This document shows, piece by piece, positions 51,911 through 63,225 of a DNA stretch of 64,000 nt. The stretch comes from Gemmatimonadaceae bacterium. Lineage in GTDB: Bacteria > Gemmatimonadota > Gemmatimonadetes > Gemmatimonadales > Gemmatimonadaceae. Under the pieces are notes generated by a model. That model was not told the DNA's origin. It worked only from the letters and a program-made list of their open reading frames with translations, and made no database searches. The stretch covers positions 203,127 through 267,126 of the forward strand of contig JADZCT010000047.1 of assembly GCA_020851455.1 (NCBI GenBank). Reading direction: 5' to 3'. The first letter of the stretch is position 1. Each line of letters begins with the position of its first letter. The position numbers were made by a program, and so were the translations under genes.

Positions 51911-53260
51911 TCAGTCGCCCGTACGTTCGGCGGCGCGCGCCTTGAGCGCGTTCCACCAGCCAAGCCGCTTGGCCACTTCCTTCTCGAAGCCAAACCCGCC
52001 CGGCTGGTAGAACGGCTCCCGCCCGCGCAGTTCGTCGGGGAGGTACTCCTGCGGCAGGTACGCCTCCGGTACGCGGTGCGCATACTGGTAGCCCGCACCG
52101 TAGCCGAGCTCTCTCATCAGGCCTGTTGGAGCATTCCTGATATGAAGCGGCACCTCTGCCGCTGGTGTCTCCCGCGCCGCCGCCGACGCGACGCCCCACG
52201 CCTCGTAGACGCGGTTGCTCTTGGGCGCCGTCGCGAGGTACACGCACGCCTCCGCGATCGCGAGTTCGCCTTCGGGGGACCCGAGAAAGTGGTAAGCGTC
52301 ACGCGCGGCAATGGTGAGCCGCAACGCCTCAGGATCGGCGAGGCCGATGTCCTCTGCCGCGAAGCGCACCATGCGGCGCACGACGTACAGCGGGTCTTCG
52401 CCGCCCTGCAGCATGCGCGCCAGCCAGTAGAGTGCGCCGTCCGGGTCGCTGCCGCGCAACGCCTTGTGATACGCGCTGATCAGGTTGTAGTGCTCCTCAC
52501 CCCGCTTGTCGTAGCGCGCAAAGCGGAGCTGCGCGGCTTCCCGAACCGTCGCGGTATCTATTGTGGCGGAGAGCCCCGCGGCCGCCTCGAGGATGGTCAG
52601 CGCACGCCGGGCATCGCCGTCTGCCGCGGCCGCGATCGCCGCGATGGCATCATCGCCCGCCCGGACGCCAGTTCCACCCAGCCCCCGGTCCGGGTCGCCA
52701 CGTGCCCTGCGCAGCAGGTCTTCGATCTCGGCCTGCGACAGAGGCTCGAGCACGAACACACGCATCCTGGAGAGCAGCGCACCATTCACCTCGAAGCTCG
52801 GGTTCTCGGTGGTGGCGCCAATGAGCGTGATGGTACCGGCCTCGACGTGCGGCAGCAGCGCATCCTGCTGTGCCCGGTTGAACCGGTGAATCTCGTCTAT
52901 GAATACCAGCGTTCTGCGCCCCAACTGCAGTCGGCGCTGCGCGTCGCCCACGACTTCGCGAATACGCTGTACGCCGTCGGTAACGGCAGAGAACGGGACG
53001 AACTCGCTCTTCACATGCTGCGCGATAAGTCTTGCGATAGTCGTCTTTCCACTGCCGGGAGGGCCCCAGAACAGGATTGATCCGGTATCGCCCGACTCAA
53101 TGGCGCTGCGAAGCGCCTTCCCGGGCGCCAGAAGGTGTCTCTGGCCGACCACTTCCCCGATGGAGCGGGGGCGCATCCGCGCGGCCAGCGGAGCACCGGT
53201 CGGCGGCGCAAACACGGACGGTTGGTCGTCGTGGGCCTTCGGGCGGGCACGCGCCATCAT
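51911..53260 (-). CDS. rarA: Replication-associated recombination protein RarA
   Basis: RarA/MgsA AAA+ ATPase, related to clamp loaders and acting at stalled forks, 449 aa. Walker A is GPPGSGKTT, Walker [11 protein letters not shown], and sensor 1 [10 protein letters not shown]. The C-terminal tetramerisation domain has [21 protein letters not shown] and the family ending ([23 protein letters not shown]). Two adjacent ATG codons are possible starts. Confidence 0.95.
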   Translation of the reverse strand: MMARARPKAHDDQPSVFAPPTGAPLAARMRPRSIGEVVGQRHLLAPGKALRSAIESGDTGSILFWGPPGSGKTTIARLIAQHVKSEFVPFSAVTDGVQRIREVVGDAQRRLQLGRRTLVFIDEIHRFNRAQQDALLPHVEAGTITLIGATTENPSFEVNGALLSRMRVFVLEPLSQAEIEDLLRRARGDPDRGLGGTGVRAGDDAIAAIAAAADGDARRALTILEAAAGLSATIDTATVREAAQLRFARYDKRGEEHYNLISAYHKALRGSDPDGALYWLARMLQGGEDPLYVVRRMVRFAAEDIGLADPEALRLTIAARDAYHFLGSPEGELAIAEACVYLATAPKSNRVYEAWGVASAAARETPAAEVPLHIRNAPTGLMRELGYGAGYQYAHRVPEAYLPQEYLPDELRGREPFYQPGGFGFEKEVAKRLGWWNALKARAAERTGD

Positions 53261-53287
53261 GGAAAGATACCCCGCCAGCCGGCCGTT

Positions 53288-54469
53288 TCAGCGGCTTGCC
53301 GGCCCCGTCTTTCCCGCAGTTGCCACCCATTCAGCAAGCTCGCGGCGGAACCGCGACGCGGCAAACCGCTCGGCGTTCGCCCTGCACGCCTCGTGCGAGA
53401 GCGAATCCTCGCTGGATTCGAATCGCTCAACAGCCTCCCGAATCGAGACTGCGTCCTGTCCGGCAAAGAAAATCCCGGTGGGCCTGTGCCCCGACTCGTG
53501 CACGCTGTCCACCGCCCTCGCGAGTGGCACCACGGTCTCGAGCGCGCCACCGCGGCCGAATGCGATGACGGGCGTTCCGCACGCCTGGGCCTCCACGGGC
53601 GCGATCCCGAAGTCCTCCTCGGCGGCGAACACGAACGCCCGCGCTGCCCTGAGGTGCGTCCTGAGCACCGCGCGATCCGCATGGCCAAGGAACGTCACGT
53701 TGGCCGCGCCACCCGCTGCGGCGCGCACCTTCGCGCGGTCCGGCCCATCGCCAATCACGACCAGCCGCCGCGCGGGATCTCCCGCGAAGGCGCGCACGAT
53801 GAGGTCCACCCGCTTGTAGGGGACGAAGCGCGAGGCGGTCACGTAGTAGCCCTCACTGCCTGGCGTCGCAGCGCCGGCGTCGCCGGGCGTGAAGTACTCC
53901 GTATCCACCGGCGGATAGATGACGACGCTGTCCCTGCCGTAGGAGCGCCGCACCCGGTCCTCGATGTTGCGGGAGATGCTCGCGAACGAGTCAACACGCG
54001 CCGCCGTTCGGTGGTCCCAGCCGCGCATCCGATCGAGGAGCGCCCGCGCAACCAGCCCGCGCACACCCCTGTCGAGCCCTGCCTCGGTCAGGTACTGGCC
54101 ACGGAGATCCCACGCGTAGCGCATTGGCGAGAGGCACAGGCAGAGCAGCCGCTGCCGAGGTGCGACGGGCGCCGCCTTCGCCACGGCATGGGAGATCGCC
54201 AGCACTACATCCGCGCCAGAGAGATCGAGCGATCGGAGCGCCCCTGGCATCAGGGGGAGCCACGAGCGGTACGATCTGCCGATGCCGGGAATCCGCTGCA
54301 TCCACGTAGTGCGAGCTCGCGGTATGCCAAGCCGTTCGTGCTCCGCGGCGCTCATGCCGTCAACGAGCGCGTGCAGCGTCGCGCCGGGAAGGGCCTTCAG
54401 CGCCTCCGAAAAGACGGATTCCGCGCCGCCCGAGTCGGTAAGCCAGTCAACGACGACCGCGACCTTCAC
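53288..54469 (-). CDS. GT4-family glycosyltransferase
   Basis: A 393-aa retaining glycosyltransferase of the GT-B fold. The N-terminal VVVDWLTDSGGAESVF contains the acceptor-domain GG motif. The C-terminal domain has YYVTASRFVPYKRVDLIVRA, VIGDGPDR and the E-x7-E-like EEDFGIAPVEAQACGTPVIA. It probably adds a sugar to surface polysaccharide or lipid; donor and acceptor are unknown. The GTG at 54469 is chosen because KVAVVVDWL begins the fold; the open frame upstream is not conserved. Confidence 0.88.
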   Translation of the reverse strand: MKVAVVVDWLTDSGGAESVFSEALKALPGATLHALVDGMSAAEHERLGIPRARTTWMQRIPGIGRSYRSWLPLMPGALRSLDLSGADVVLAISHAVAKAAPVAPRQRLLCLCLSPMRYAWDLRGQYLTEAGLDRGVRGLVARALLDRMRGWDHRTAARVDSFASISRNIEDRVRRSYGRDSVVIYPPVDTEYFTPGDAGAATPGSEGYYVTASRFVPYKRVDLIVRAFAGDPARRLVVIGDGPDRAKVRAAAGGAANVTFLGHADRAVLRTHLRAARAFVFAAEEDFGIAPVEAQACGTPVIAFGRGGALETVVPLARAVDSVHESGHRPTGIFFAGQDAVSIREAVERFESSEDSLSHEACRANAERFAASRFRRELAEWVATAGKTGPASR

Positions 54470-54512
54470 CGTCGGCAAGCCACTGGCGGCAGCCTCGGCC
54501 CTCGCGCGCGCA

Positions 54513-55217
54513 TCATCCGATGAAAGCCACCAGCGCGTACCCGGCAACCCCCGCGAAGAACCAGAAATTGTGGCTCCAGCCGCGCTTCCCCTGAAACTCC
54601 GGGATGAGGTTCGACGCGCCAACGTACAGCGTGACGCCCGCCGCCAGCGCCAACCCGTGCGTTGCGAGCAGGGCGACCCGGTCCGACAACGCTGCGCCCG
54701 CGATCGTCGCAACCCCAAGCGCAAGCGCGGCAACGACAGCCGCACGCACGGAACGTCCGCCGGCAACGAAGAGCGACCCGATCGCGAGCCCCTCCGGCAG
54801 TTTGTGCAGCACGATTGCCGTGAGAACCAGCGCGCCGAGCCGCTGATCAACCGCGAGCGACGTCGCGATCGCCACCCCGTCAACGAAGGTGTGGAGCATC
54901 AGGCCGACGAGCGCGGTGATCCCGACCTCACCCGAGACCTCGTGCGTCTCTTCGCCAAAGTGGAAGTGCCCAACGAGGGCATGCTGCGTGAGGTGCACTA
55001 GCACGAACCCGGTGAGAATCCACGCCCCGGCGCGCAACCCGCCCCGCGATATGGCCTCGGGAACGAGTTCACCCAGCGATACGGCCACCAGGAAGCCCGC
55101 AGAAAACGCGAGCACGAACTCGATCGTCCGCCTGCTCCACGTGTCGCGCGTCGCGAGCGCAAGCGCGCCGAGCAGGTTGCCCGCGGCCGCGATCGCAGCG
55201 TACAGAATCGGCTTCAT
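54513..55217 (-). CDS. ZIP-family metal transporter
   Basis: A 234-aa inner-membrane transporter of the ZIP family for Zn2+ or other divalent metals, with about eight membrane helices. Metal motifs are LMLHTFVDGVAIA (helix IV) and IVLHKLPEGLAIG (helix V). A His-rich loop has HFHFGEETHEV. The ATG at 55217 lies 34 bases after the cca stop. Confidence 0.92.
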   Translation of the reverse strand: MKPILYAAIAAAGNLLGALALATRDTWSRRTIEFVLAFSAGFLVAVSLGELVPEAISRGGLRAGAWILTGFVLVHLTQHALVGHFHFGEETHEVSGEVGITALVGLMLHTFVDGVAIATSLAVDQRLGALVLTAIVLHKLPEGLAIGSLFVAGGRSVRAAVVAALALGVATIAGAALSDRVALLATHGLALAAGVTLYVGASNLIPEFQGKRGWSHNFWFFAGVAGYALVAFIG

Positions 55218-55251
55218 CGCCGCACCGCTGCCGATGACGCCGGGATGGCCG

Positions 55252-56616
55252 TCACTCGGGCTCCCGCGCAATACGCAGGAGCTCCTGCGGCGTGTTCCGC
55301 GCCGGATCCTCGATTACCCGGTCGAGCAGCCGGCGGAGCACGCGACCCATGGCCGGTCCCTCGGAAATGCCCGCATGGGCAAGGTCTTTCCCGTCGAGCG
55401 CGAGGTCGGCGAGCTCCACCGGGTCGTTGAACGCAACGTCGGTCGCAGCGCGACGGAAGGCGGCGAGACGGTCGCGCAGCCCAGATGGCGTTCCCCATCC
55501 GCCAGTGACGCCGTCCGGACGGGCATCTCGTGCAAGCCGCTCCGCCGAAAGCAGCGCGCAGAACGCATCCACCCGGGTGCGGCCAACCGCGGCAACCCAG
55601 CGCCTGATGGCCGCGCGGCCCGCGCCGCGATCCCACTCGCCCGAATCGAACGACCGCTCCGCTGCGACGCCTGCCTCCTGCCTCGCGCGGGCAAGCGCCA
55701 CGATCCACGCTGCATCAGAGTTCGAGAACTTGAGAGCCCTGACTGCCTTCTCGACACTGGCGGGCTCATCGCCGAAGAACAGCATGGCGATGCGGGCCAG
55801 CGCCGGCCCTTTGGAGTCGCGCGCCGCGCTCGCGGCGGGCGCTCCGTCACGGCCAGCGGCGGCGACAGAACGCGCGCGCGGAAGAAAATCCAGCGCGCGG
55901 AACCGTTCCTCCGGAGCACCGGCGATGGCGGGCACCAGCGCGGCCAGCGCGCCGGACTCGCGCCACCACTCCATCGCAACGCTCGGGAGCTCGACCTGCT
56001 GCATCGTCTTCTCTATCTCCTGCCTCACCCGCTCGGCCGATAGTCGGTCGAGGAACGGGGCGCACTCCCGGACGGCGGCCCATGTGGCCGGCTCGATGTG
56101 GAACGTGAAGCGTGCGGCGAAGCGGATGGCCCGCAGCGCGCGCAGGCGGTCTTCGCGCATTCGGTCAGCCGGGTTTCCGACAGCGCGAACGATCCCCCGC
56201 CGGATGTCGGTCTGGCCATCGAAGGGGTCGCGAAGCTCTCCCGTGGCGGGATCGTACGCGATTGCGTTGATGGTGAAGTCGCGTCGCGCGAGGTCCTCGT
56301 CAAGCGATACTCCGAACTCCACCACGGCGTGCCGGCCGTCGGTGCGCACATCCTTCCTGAACGTCGTGACCTCGTGCATCACACCCCGGCCGTCGAGCAC
56401 GCCAACGGTTCCGTGAGCGATGCCCACTGGAACCGTACGCCGGAAGACCTGCACGACTTCCTGCGGCAGGGCACTCGTCGCGATGTCCCAGTCCAGGTGT
56501 TCGTGCCCCAGGAGCGCATCGCGCACCGCCCCGCCCACGCACCACGCCTCGTGGCCGGCGTGTCGCAGCATCTCGGCGATCCGCGCTACCTCGCGGGGGG
56601 GATTGAGCGCCGTCAC
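55252..56616 (-). CDS. cca: CCA tRNA nucleotidyltransferase / poly(A) polymerase family protein
   Basis: Class II nucleotidyltransferase that adds or repairs tRNA 3'-CCA, 454 aa. It has CVGGAVRDALLGHEHLDWDI with the GG and DxD motifs, RRDFTINAIAYD, and the base-template motif REDRLRALRAIRFAARF. The C-terminal helical domain has no HD motif. Both tRNA genes in this window lack an encoded CCA, so this activity should be essential. It uses a GTG start. Confidence 0.93.
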   Translation of the reverse strand: MTALNPPREVARIAEMLRHAGHEAWCVGGAVRDALLGHEHLDWDIATSALPQEVVQVFRRTVPVGIAHGTVGVLDGRGVMHEVTTFRKDVRTDGRHAVVEFGVSLDEDLARRDFTINAIAYDPATGELRDPFDGQTDIRRGIVRAVGNPADRMREDRLRALRAIRFAARFTFHIEPATWAAVRECAPFLDRLSAERVRQEIEKTMQQVELPSVAMEWWRESGALAALVPAIAGAPEERFRALDFLPRARSVAAAGRDGAPAASAARDSKGPALARIAMLFFGDEPASVEKAVRALKFSNSDAAWIVALARARQEAGVAAERSFDSGEWDRGAGRAAIRRWVAAVGRTRVDAFCALLSAERLARDARPDGVTGGWGTPSGLRDRLAAFRRAATDVAFNDPVELADLALDGKDLAHAGISEGPAMGRVLRRLLDRVIEDPARNTPQELLRIAREPE

Positions 56617-56705
56617 CGCCGGGAACCGGAGTCAGATGGTCGCCAGCGGCTCTGCGCGGCCGGGCTCATCGCGGCGCAGCATCCGGCGTCAGGCGAGCCA
56701 CCCGC

Positions 56706-57494
56706 CTATCCGCACAGGACAGCCCCGCCATTCACGTTGAGGATCTCGCCCGTGACGTGGCGCGCGCCGTCGAAGCAAAGCGAAACCACCGGGAACGCAA
56801 TGTCCTCGGGGGTTGCCACACGGCCGACCGGAATACCCGCGGCGATCCGTTCCTTGCCGCCTCCAGCGAAGGGCGCTTCGCACATCTCCGTGTCAACCCA
56901 GCCCGGCGCCACCGCGTTCACCGTGATGTCGTGACGGGCAAGCTCCACCGCCACGGATTTCACGAAGGAGATCATCGCCCCCTTGCTCGCGGCGTAGTCG
57001 GAGTGCCCGGCCTCTCCGCGCTGGCCCGCGGTGGAGGAGACGAGCACGATGCGGCCGCCGCCGTTGCGGCGCGCGCCCTGCGCCGACATGGCTTTCGCCG
57101 CGGCCCTCGTCACGAAGAAGGTGGCATCCAGGTTCTCCCTCAGCGTGGCACTCCACCGCTCCTCCGTCATCTCCGTCGCAGGCACGTCATCCGCCGGCCA
57201 GATTCCCGCCGAATGCACGAGAATGTCAAGGCCGCCAAGTTCCTTCACGGCGTGGCCAACGAGTGATTCCGCGCCGGACGCGGTCGCAAGGTTCGCCGCC
57301 AGCGCCTCGCCCTTGACCCCCAGTGCTGCGAGTCCGGCGACGACCTTCTCCGCGTCGCCCCGGCGCGACCGGTAACCGACGCACACGTCGGCGCCCGCGC
57401 CACCAAGCAGCATGGCGACGGCCGCTCCAATTCCCCGCGTGCCTCCTGTGACCAGCGCCCGCTTTCCGTTCAGGGTGAACGCATTCATGCGCAT
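56706..57494 (-). CDS. SDR-family 3-oxoacyl-ACP reductase-like oxidoreductase
   Basis: Classical short-chain dehydrogenase/reductase, 262 aa. The NAD(P) motif is TGGTRGIG (16-23), the active site has S153 or S154 with Y167-AAS-K171, and HSAGIWP corresponds to NNAG. Similarity to FabG is general and the substrate is not defined. An ATG two codons later is an alternative start. It lies 18 bases after gmhA, read in the same direction. Confidence 0.9.
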   Translation of the reverse strand: MRMNAFTLNGKRALVTGGTRGIGAAVAMLLGGAGADVCVGYRSRRGDAEKVVAGLAALGVKGEALAANLATASGAESLVGHAVKELGGLDILVHSAGIWPADDVPATEMTEERWSATLRENLDATFFVTRAAAKAMSAQGARRNGGGRIVLVSSTAGQRGEAGHSDYAASKGAMISFVKSVAVELARHDITVNAVAPGWVDTEMCEAPFAGGGKERIAAGIPVGRVATPEDIAFPVVSLCFDGARHVTGEILNVNGGAVLCG

Positions 57495-57512
57495 AAGGTA
57501 TTCGCCGGCCTC

Positions 57513-58088
57513 TCAGCGCGCCGTTTCGTCGTCAATGAGGTCGCAGATCGCGTGCTGAATCGCCATCTGGAGTTCCTGCGCCCTGTCGGTGCGATCCGTT
57601 GGAATCACGATGCAGTGGTCCACCATGCCGGCCAGCGGCCCGCCGCCCTTGGCCGAGAGGGCGAGTGTCGCCACCCCCCTCTCCCTCGCCGCCCGCGCCG
57701 CGGAGATGAGGTTCGGCGACTTGCCGCTCGTCGTGTGCAGGACAAGCAGGTCGCCTGGCCTCCCGAGCGCCTCGACCTGGCGCGAAAACACCTGCTCGAA
57801 CGAGTAGTCATTCGACGCCGCAGTGAGGAGCGAGGTGTCGGTGGTAAGCGCCACGGCCGCGATCGCCCTGCGCTCGCGCTGGTAGCGCACCACATACTCC
57901 GTCGCAAGGTGCTGCGCGTCGGCCGCGCTGCCGCCATTGCCGCAGAAGAAGAGCGTGCCGCCGCGCCGGACAGTCTCCGCGACCATCGCCGCCGCCTTCT
58001 CGATATCGGGTCCGAGCGTGTCGGCGGCCGCGGCCGCGGTGCCAGCCAGATCCCTCAGGTGCTGCGTTAGCCGGTCGCGCGGTTCCAT
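57513..58088 (-). CDS. gmhA: Phosphoheptose isomerase-like SIS protein
   Basis: SIS-domain isomerase, 191 aa, probably D-sedoheptulose-7-phosphate isomerase, the first step of ADP-heptose synthesis for LPS. It has LFFCGNGGSAADAQHLATEY (47-66), ALTTDTSLLTAASND and HTTSGKSPNLISAARAARERG, all close to GmhA. It complements the heptose kinase at 27842. Its ATG overlaps the stop of the small gene upstream (TGATG). Confidence 0.88.
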   Translation of the reverse strand: MEPRDRLTQHLRDLAGTAAAAADTLGPDIEKAAAMVAETVRRGGTLFFCGNGGSAADAQHLATEYVVRYQRERRAIAAVALTTDTSLLTAASNDYSFEQVFSRQVEALGRPGDLLVLHTTSGKSPNLISAARAARERGVATLALSAKGGGPLAGMVDHCIVIPTDRTDRAQELQMAIQHAICDLIDDETAR

Positions 58089-58453
58089 CAGGCGCCCCCC
58101 GCAGGCTCGAGGTGGCGAACCGCGATCGCCGAAATCTGCCGCATCGCGTCACTGGCGGCGGCTACGAGCGACCCGGGGTCGTCGGCGGCGGCCTCGAACG
58201 CATACGTCACATAGGCGTCCGATACGAGCAGATCGAAGGCCGCTGCGCGGGACACCCCCGCGGACGCGAGCACCCGCTCGAGCGCGCGGCTGGACGCGTC
58301 GAGCAGTGCGGGCGCCAGCCCGGCGCCCGTCACGCCGGCGCTGGCATACCCAGCCGCCTGCAGGTCGGCAGCCATGTATTCCAGCAACTCAGCGGGCGCC
58401 GGCGGCGTGCGCGACGCAACCCAGGCCACGAGCGTCCCGGCGGCGGCGCTCAT
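58088..58453 (-). CDS. Hypothetical helical protein between alaS and gmhA
   Basis: A 121-aa, Ala-rich, mostly helical soluble protein ([39 protein letters not shown]). It overlaps alaS by four bases and gmhA by one, so it is almost certainly expressed. No family or catalytic motif was recognised. Confidence 0.65.
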   Translation of the reverse strand: MSAAAGTLVAWVASRTPPAPAELLEYMAADLQAAGYASAGVTGAGLAPALLDASSRALERVLASAGVSRAAAFDLLVSDAYVTYAFEAAADDPGSLVAAASDAMRQISAIAVRHLEPAGGA

Positions 58454-61260
58454 GCCACGCCATCCAGGCAGCCCGCGACATACTCGCGCGCTGCGGCAAT
58501 GGTTCCGTCAATGCCTGCCGCGGAAACACCCATCTGCGCCAGGTGCGGCTTCCCGCCGCCGCGCGCGCCCACCTTCGCGGCGAACCCCTTCACGAGGTCG
58601 CCCGCAGACACGCCCTTCTCGCGCAACTTGTCACCGACCACGAATACGATCGCCGCCTTGTCGTCCCCGAAAATGCCGCCGAGCACTCCAACGCCGCCCG
58701 GAAGCTGCTCGCGGACTCTGTCGCCCAGCGCCTGCAATTCGGGGAGCGCGGTCGCGCCGGTCAGGCCACCAACCACCCGCCACGCCCCAACGCTCGTCCC
58801 GCCCGCAACGATGTCGTGGACTCCGGCGCCGGCGCTGCCCCGCAGGGCCTCCTCCAGCTTCTTTTCCAGCGCCTTCCGGTCGGCAATCAGCTGTTCGACC
58901 TTGCGCGAGACCGCGTCGGCGCCAGCGGCGTGCACGTTCACTTTCAGCTTATCACCGAGCGCCTCCATGGCGCGTTCCGTGTCGCGGAGCGCCTCGAACG
59001 CCTTCGGACCCGTTATGGCCGTGATTCGGCGAACGCCCGCCGATACACCCGTCTCGCCCGTGACGCGGAAGACGAGGATCTGGCCGGTAGTCGCCACGTG
59101 GGTTCCCCCGCAAAGCTCCATCGAGCGGGTCGGTATCTCAACCACGCGCACCATCGCCCCGTACTTCTCGCCGAACAGCGCCATCGCGCCCGCCCCGACG
59201 GCGTCCTCGTAGGCGCGCTCGGTGGTCCATACCTTCTCGTTCTGCCAGATGCCCGCGTTCACCCAGCGCTCGACGGCGTCTGTCTCTGCCGTCGTGAGCG
59301 GCCCGTGGTGGGTGAAGTCGAAGCGGAGGCGATCGGGTTCGACCACACTCCCCGCCTGGTGCACGTGCTCCCCGAGCACCTTCCGGAGCGCCGCGTGCAG
59401 GAGGTGCGTTGCGGTGTGGTTGCGCATGATGTCGCGCCGCCGCGGCGCGCTCACGCGCGCCGTCACGCGCCCGAGGCCGACCTTGCCGGTCGCGGTGCCG
59501 ACGGCTGCGATCTCGCCATCCACCTTTCTCACGTCGTCAACGTCAACGCGCCATCCGTCGCCGACGATCTCTCCCGTGTCGCTCACCTGGCCGCCCGATT
59601 CGGCGTAGAACGGCGTGTCGCAGAGGATCACGGCCGCCCGGCCATCGTCCGCCACCCGGACGGCCAGCACATCAGTCTCGGAGACCGTACCCTCATACCC
59701 CGTGAATCGCTGACTCCGCGACGTCCCGGGTGCCCGCTCCCAGCCGGCAGTATCCGACAGTTCATGCGCCTCGACGGTGAGCCGCCTCGACTTGCGCTCT
59801 TCCCGCGACTGCTCACGCTGCCCGGCGAGCGCCGCCTCGAACCCGGCAATGTCAACCAGGTACCCGCGCTCACGCGCCATCAGCTCCGTGAGGTCAATCG
59901 GGAAGCCGAATGTGTCGTACAGGCGGAACGCGTCCTCGCCCGCAATGGTGCCGCGCACGCGGTTCGATCCCTGCGTGCTGCCCTCGGGAGCCAACTCGTC
60001 GAACCGGGCCATTCCGCCGTCTATCGTCGCGAGGAATCGCTCCTCTTCTGCGCGCGTGGAGTCGAGTATGTGCGTCTGCCGGGCCTTCAGCTCGGGGTAG
60101 ACGTCGCGCATCTCGGCGACCACCCGCGCCACGACGTGAACGAGCGCCGGCTCCCGCTTCCCAAGCAGCCAGGCATGGCGCACCGCGCGCCGCAGGATCC
60201 GGCGCAGCACATACCCTCGTCCCTCGTTCGACGGGAAGACGCCGTCCGCAAGCAGGAACGCCACGGCCCGCGCGTGATCGGCGATAACCCGGAAGCTGGC
60301 CGGGTCCACGTTGCGCATCGCCTGCGACTTCGCGAACGCCATGTCGGGCGCGCGGGTTGCCTTCGACCCAAGGCCGTAGCCGGGGGCATACTCCAACCCG
60401 ACGACCTTCTCGGTTTCCTCGATGAGCGGCAGGAACACGTCGCTGTGGAAGTTGTTCGCGACGCCCTGCATGACGGCAGCGATCCGCTCGAGTCCGGCGC
60501 CGGTATCCACGCTCGGCCTCGGGAGCGGGACCATCGTTCCGTCGGCCTGCCGGTCGAACTGCATGAACACGAGGTTCCAGATCTCGAGGAAGCGGCCCGC
60601 CTCCGCGCCTTCGACGAATGCATCGAGCGAGAACTCGCCGACTTCCGTGCGCGTCCACTCGCCAGCGGCATCCTTCGGGAACGCCCAGTCGCGCGCCAGG
60701 TGCGCCAGGTCAACGTACAGCTCCGTGCAGGGGCCGCACGGCCCGGTGTCAGCCATCTGCCAGAAGTTGTCCCTTGCAGACAAGCCGTAGATCCGCGAAT
60801 CGGGCAGCCCCGCCTCGCTCTTCCAGATCTGGCGCGCTTCGTCATCCTCGTGGAATACGCTTACCCGGACGTGCTCCCTGGGAATGCCGAGGTTGCCGTC
60901 CGCCGGGTCGCCGGTCACGAACTCCCAGGCGAACCGGATCGCATCCTGCTTGAAGTAGTCGCCGAACGAGAAATTGCCGAGCATCTCGAAAAAGGTGTGA
61001 TGCCGGGCCGTGTGGCCCACCTGTTCGAGGTCGTTGTGCTTGCCGCCCGCACGGACGCACTTCTGCGACGTCGTGGCGCGGCGGTTTCCGTCCGGCGGCG
61101 GTTCCATGCCGAGGAAGACGCGCTTGAACTGCACCATCCCCGCGTTCGTGAACAGCAGCGTAGGGTCATCGCCCGGCACGAGAGACGATGAGGGGCGCAC
61201 GGCGTGGCCGTGGCGCGCGAAGTAATCGAGGAAACGCTTTCGGATTTCGGCGGAACGCAT
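58450..61260 (-). CDS. alaS: Alanyl-tRNA synthetase
   Basis: Class II ligase, 936 aa. N-terminal FLDYFARHGHAVRPSSSLVP is followed by FTNAGMVQFK and TSQKCVRAGGKHNDLEQVG. The editing domain zinc motifs are NHTATHLLHAAL and ELCGGTHVATTG, and a C-terminal DHHA1 domain has GGGKPHLAQMG. The ATG is clear. The upstream 59 bases hold no obvious promoter beyond a TTAGATTT stretch. Confidence 0.98.
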   Translation of the reverse strand: MRSAEIRKRFLDYFARHGHAVRPSSSLVPGDDPTLLFTNAGMVQFKRVFLGMEPPPDGNRRATTSQKCVRAGGKHNDLEQVGHTARHHTFFEMLGNFSFGDYFKQDAIRFAWEFVTGDPADGNLGIPREHVRVSVFHEDDEARQIWKSEAGLPDSRIYGLSARDNFWQMADTGPCGPCTELYVDLAHLARDWAFPKDAAGEWTRTEVGEFSLDAFVEGAEAGRFLEIWNLVFMQFDRQADGTMVPLPRPSVDTGAGLERIAAVMQGVANNFHSDVFLPLIEETEKVVGLEYAPGYGLGSKATRAPDMAFAKSQAMRNVDPASFRVIADHARAVAFLLADGVFPSNEGRGYVLRRILRRAVRHAWLLGKREPALVHVVARVVAEMRDVYPELKARQTHILDSTRAEEERFLATIDGGMARFDELAPEGSTQGSNRVRGTIAGEDAFRLYDTFGFPIDLTELMARERGYLVDIAGFEAALAGQREQSREERKSRRLTVEAHELSDTAGWERAPGTSRSQRFTGYEGTVSETDVLAVRVADDGRAAVILCDTPFYAESGGQVSDTGEIVGDGWRVDVDDVRKVDGEIAAVGTATGKVGLGRVTARVSAPRRRDIMRNHTATHLLHAALRKVLGEHVHQAGSVVEPDRLRFDFTHHGPLTTAETDAVERWVNAGIWQNEKVWTTERAYEDAVGAGAMALFGEKYGAMVRVVEIPTRSMELCGGTHVATTGQILVFRVTGETGVSAGVRRITAITGPKAFEALRDTERAMEALGDKLKVNVHAAGADAVSRKVEQLIADRKALEKKLEEALRGSAGAGVHDIVAGGTSVGAWRVVGGLTGATALPELQALGDRVREQLPGGVGVLGGIFGDDKAAIVFVVGDKLREKGVSAGDLVKGFAAKVGARGGGKPHLAQMGVSAAGIDGTIAAAREYVAGCLDGVA

Positions 61261-61319
61261 GACGCGGGAAATCTAAGACCCGGGCCACAGCATGCGCGCG
61301 GGCGCAGCCCCGCACGGGT

Positions 61320-61805
61320 TCACCCCGCCAGCAGCCGCCGGACGGCTCCCTGGATTGCGTCCTGGCCGTAGCCGCGTCGCGCGAGGAACCCTGTGAGCCG
61401 GCGGGCCGCCACGGCCGGATCGAGGCCAGCAAGGGACCGGTACTTCTTCTCGGCGACGAGGTACGCGGCTTCACGCTCGTCAACCCCTTCGTCTGCCACT
61501 ACAGAGGCCACGGCCGCAGACGCGACCTCGCGGCCAACCCCGCGCCGGGCAAGTTCCGCCAGCACGCGGCGCCGGCTCAGCCGACGGTCAATGAGCCGCG
61601 ACCGCGCGAAGGCCTCCGCGAACCGCGCATCGTCGAGCAACCCGGCCGCCGTAAGACGCTCGACGACTGCCGCGACCTCGGCTGCGTCGTATCCCCGGTC
61701 CCGCAACCAGCGAGCGAGTTCCTGCGCGGCGCGCGGCCGCAGCGCGAGCGCGTCGAGTGCGCGCTCATGCGCTGACCGGCGCGGACGTGGCGCGCGAGGA
61801 GACAT
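61320..61805 (-). CDS. recX: RecA regulator RecX
   Basis: RecX inhibits RecA filament growth. It has 161 aa from the ATG at 61805 (SPRAPRPRRSAHERAL). Three-helix repeats are visible: ARWLRDRGYDAAEVAAVVER, DDARFAEAFARSRL and RRVLAELARRGVGREV. It lies downstream of recA on the same strand, the usual recA-recX order. Confidence 0.92.
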   Translation of the reverse strand: MSPRAPRPRRSAHERALDALALRPRAAQELARWLRDRGYDAAEVAAVVERLTAAGLLDDARFAEAFARSRLIDRRLSRRRVLAELARRGVGREVASAAVASVVADEGVDEREAAYLVAEKKYRSLAGLDPAVAARRLTGFLARRGYGQDAIQGAVRRLLAG

Positions 61806-61964
61806 CCCTCGCACCGCGCTCACGGCCCGCCGCGTGCAGCCGGCACCGAGAGCCCGGCCACAATGCGCGACGCCGGCCACCCTGGTTGAGGATCGTCGGG
61901 GATTCCGGGCCCCAACTCACCTCGCCACAGGACAACCGGCGCCGCTGCCATCTTCACGCCCTCG

Positions 61965-63008
<1,044 letters not shown>

Positions 63009-63225
63009 TGTTGCCCCTGAGAGGTCCTGCCTGTTGTGGCGCCTCGCAGCGCCCGTGAGAAAAAATCTACCCTGCGGTGAAAGGGGGTGCCGCCCCACTC
63101 GTGCCAGGCATCGCCGCTGCCCGGAATCGCAGCCCGAACAAACTACGAAGCCGCGCACTGAAGCGCAACGCGACGCGAATAGACACACCTTGTAACTATC
63201 TGTATTATCGGCACTTACGCGAGCA

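Noticed and set aside
57937..61191. Very long open frame (over 1000 codons) on the plus strand opposite gmhA and alaS
   Set aside because: It is a mirror effect of high-GC codon use in alaS; the translation is Arg/Ala/Pro rich without any domain, and alaS on the other strand is unmistakable.
63009..63225. SOS box upstream of recA
   Set aside because: I looked for GAAC-N4-GTTC, GTTC-N7-GTTC and CTG-N10-CAG type sites; only partial matches such as GAAC followed by GAAG were seen.
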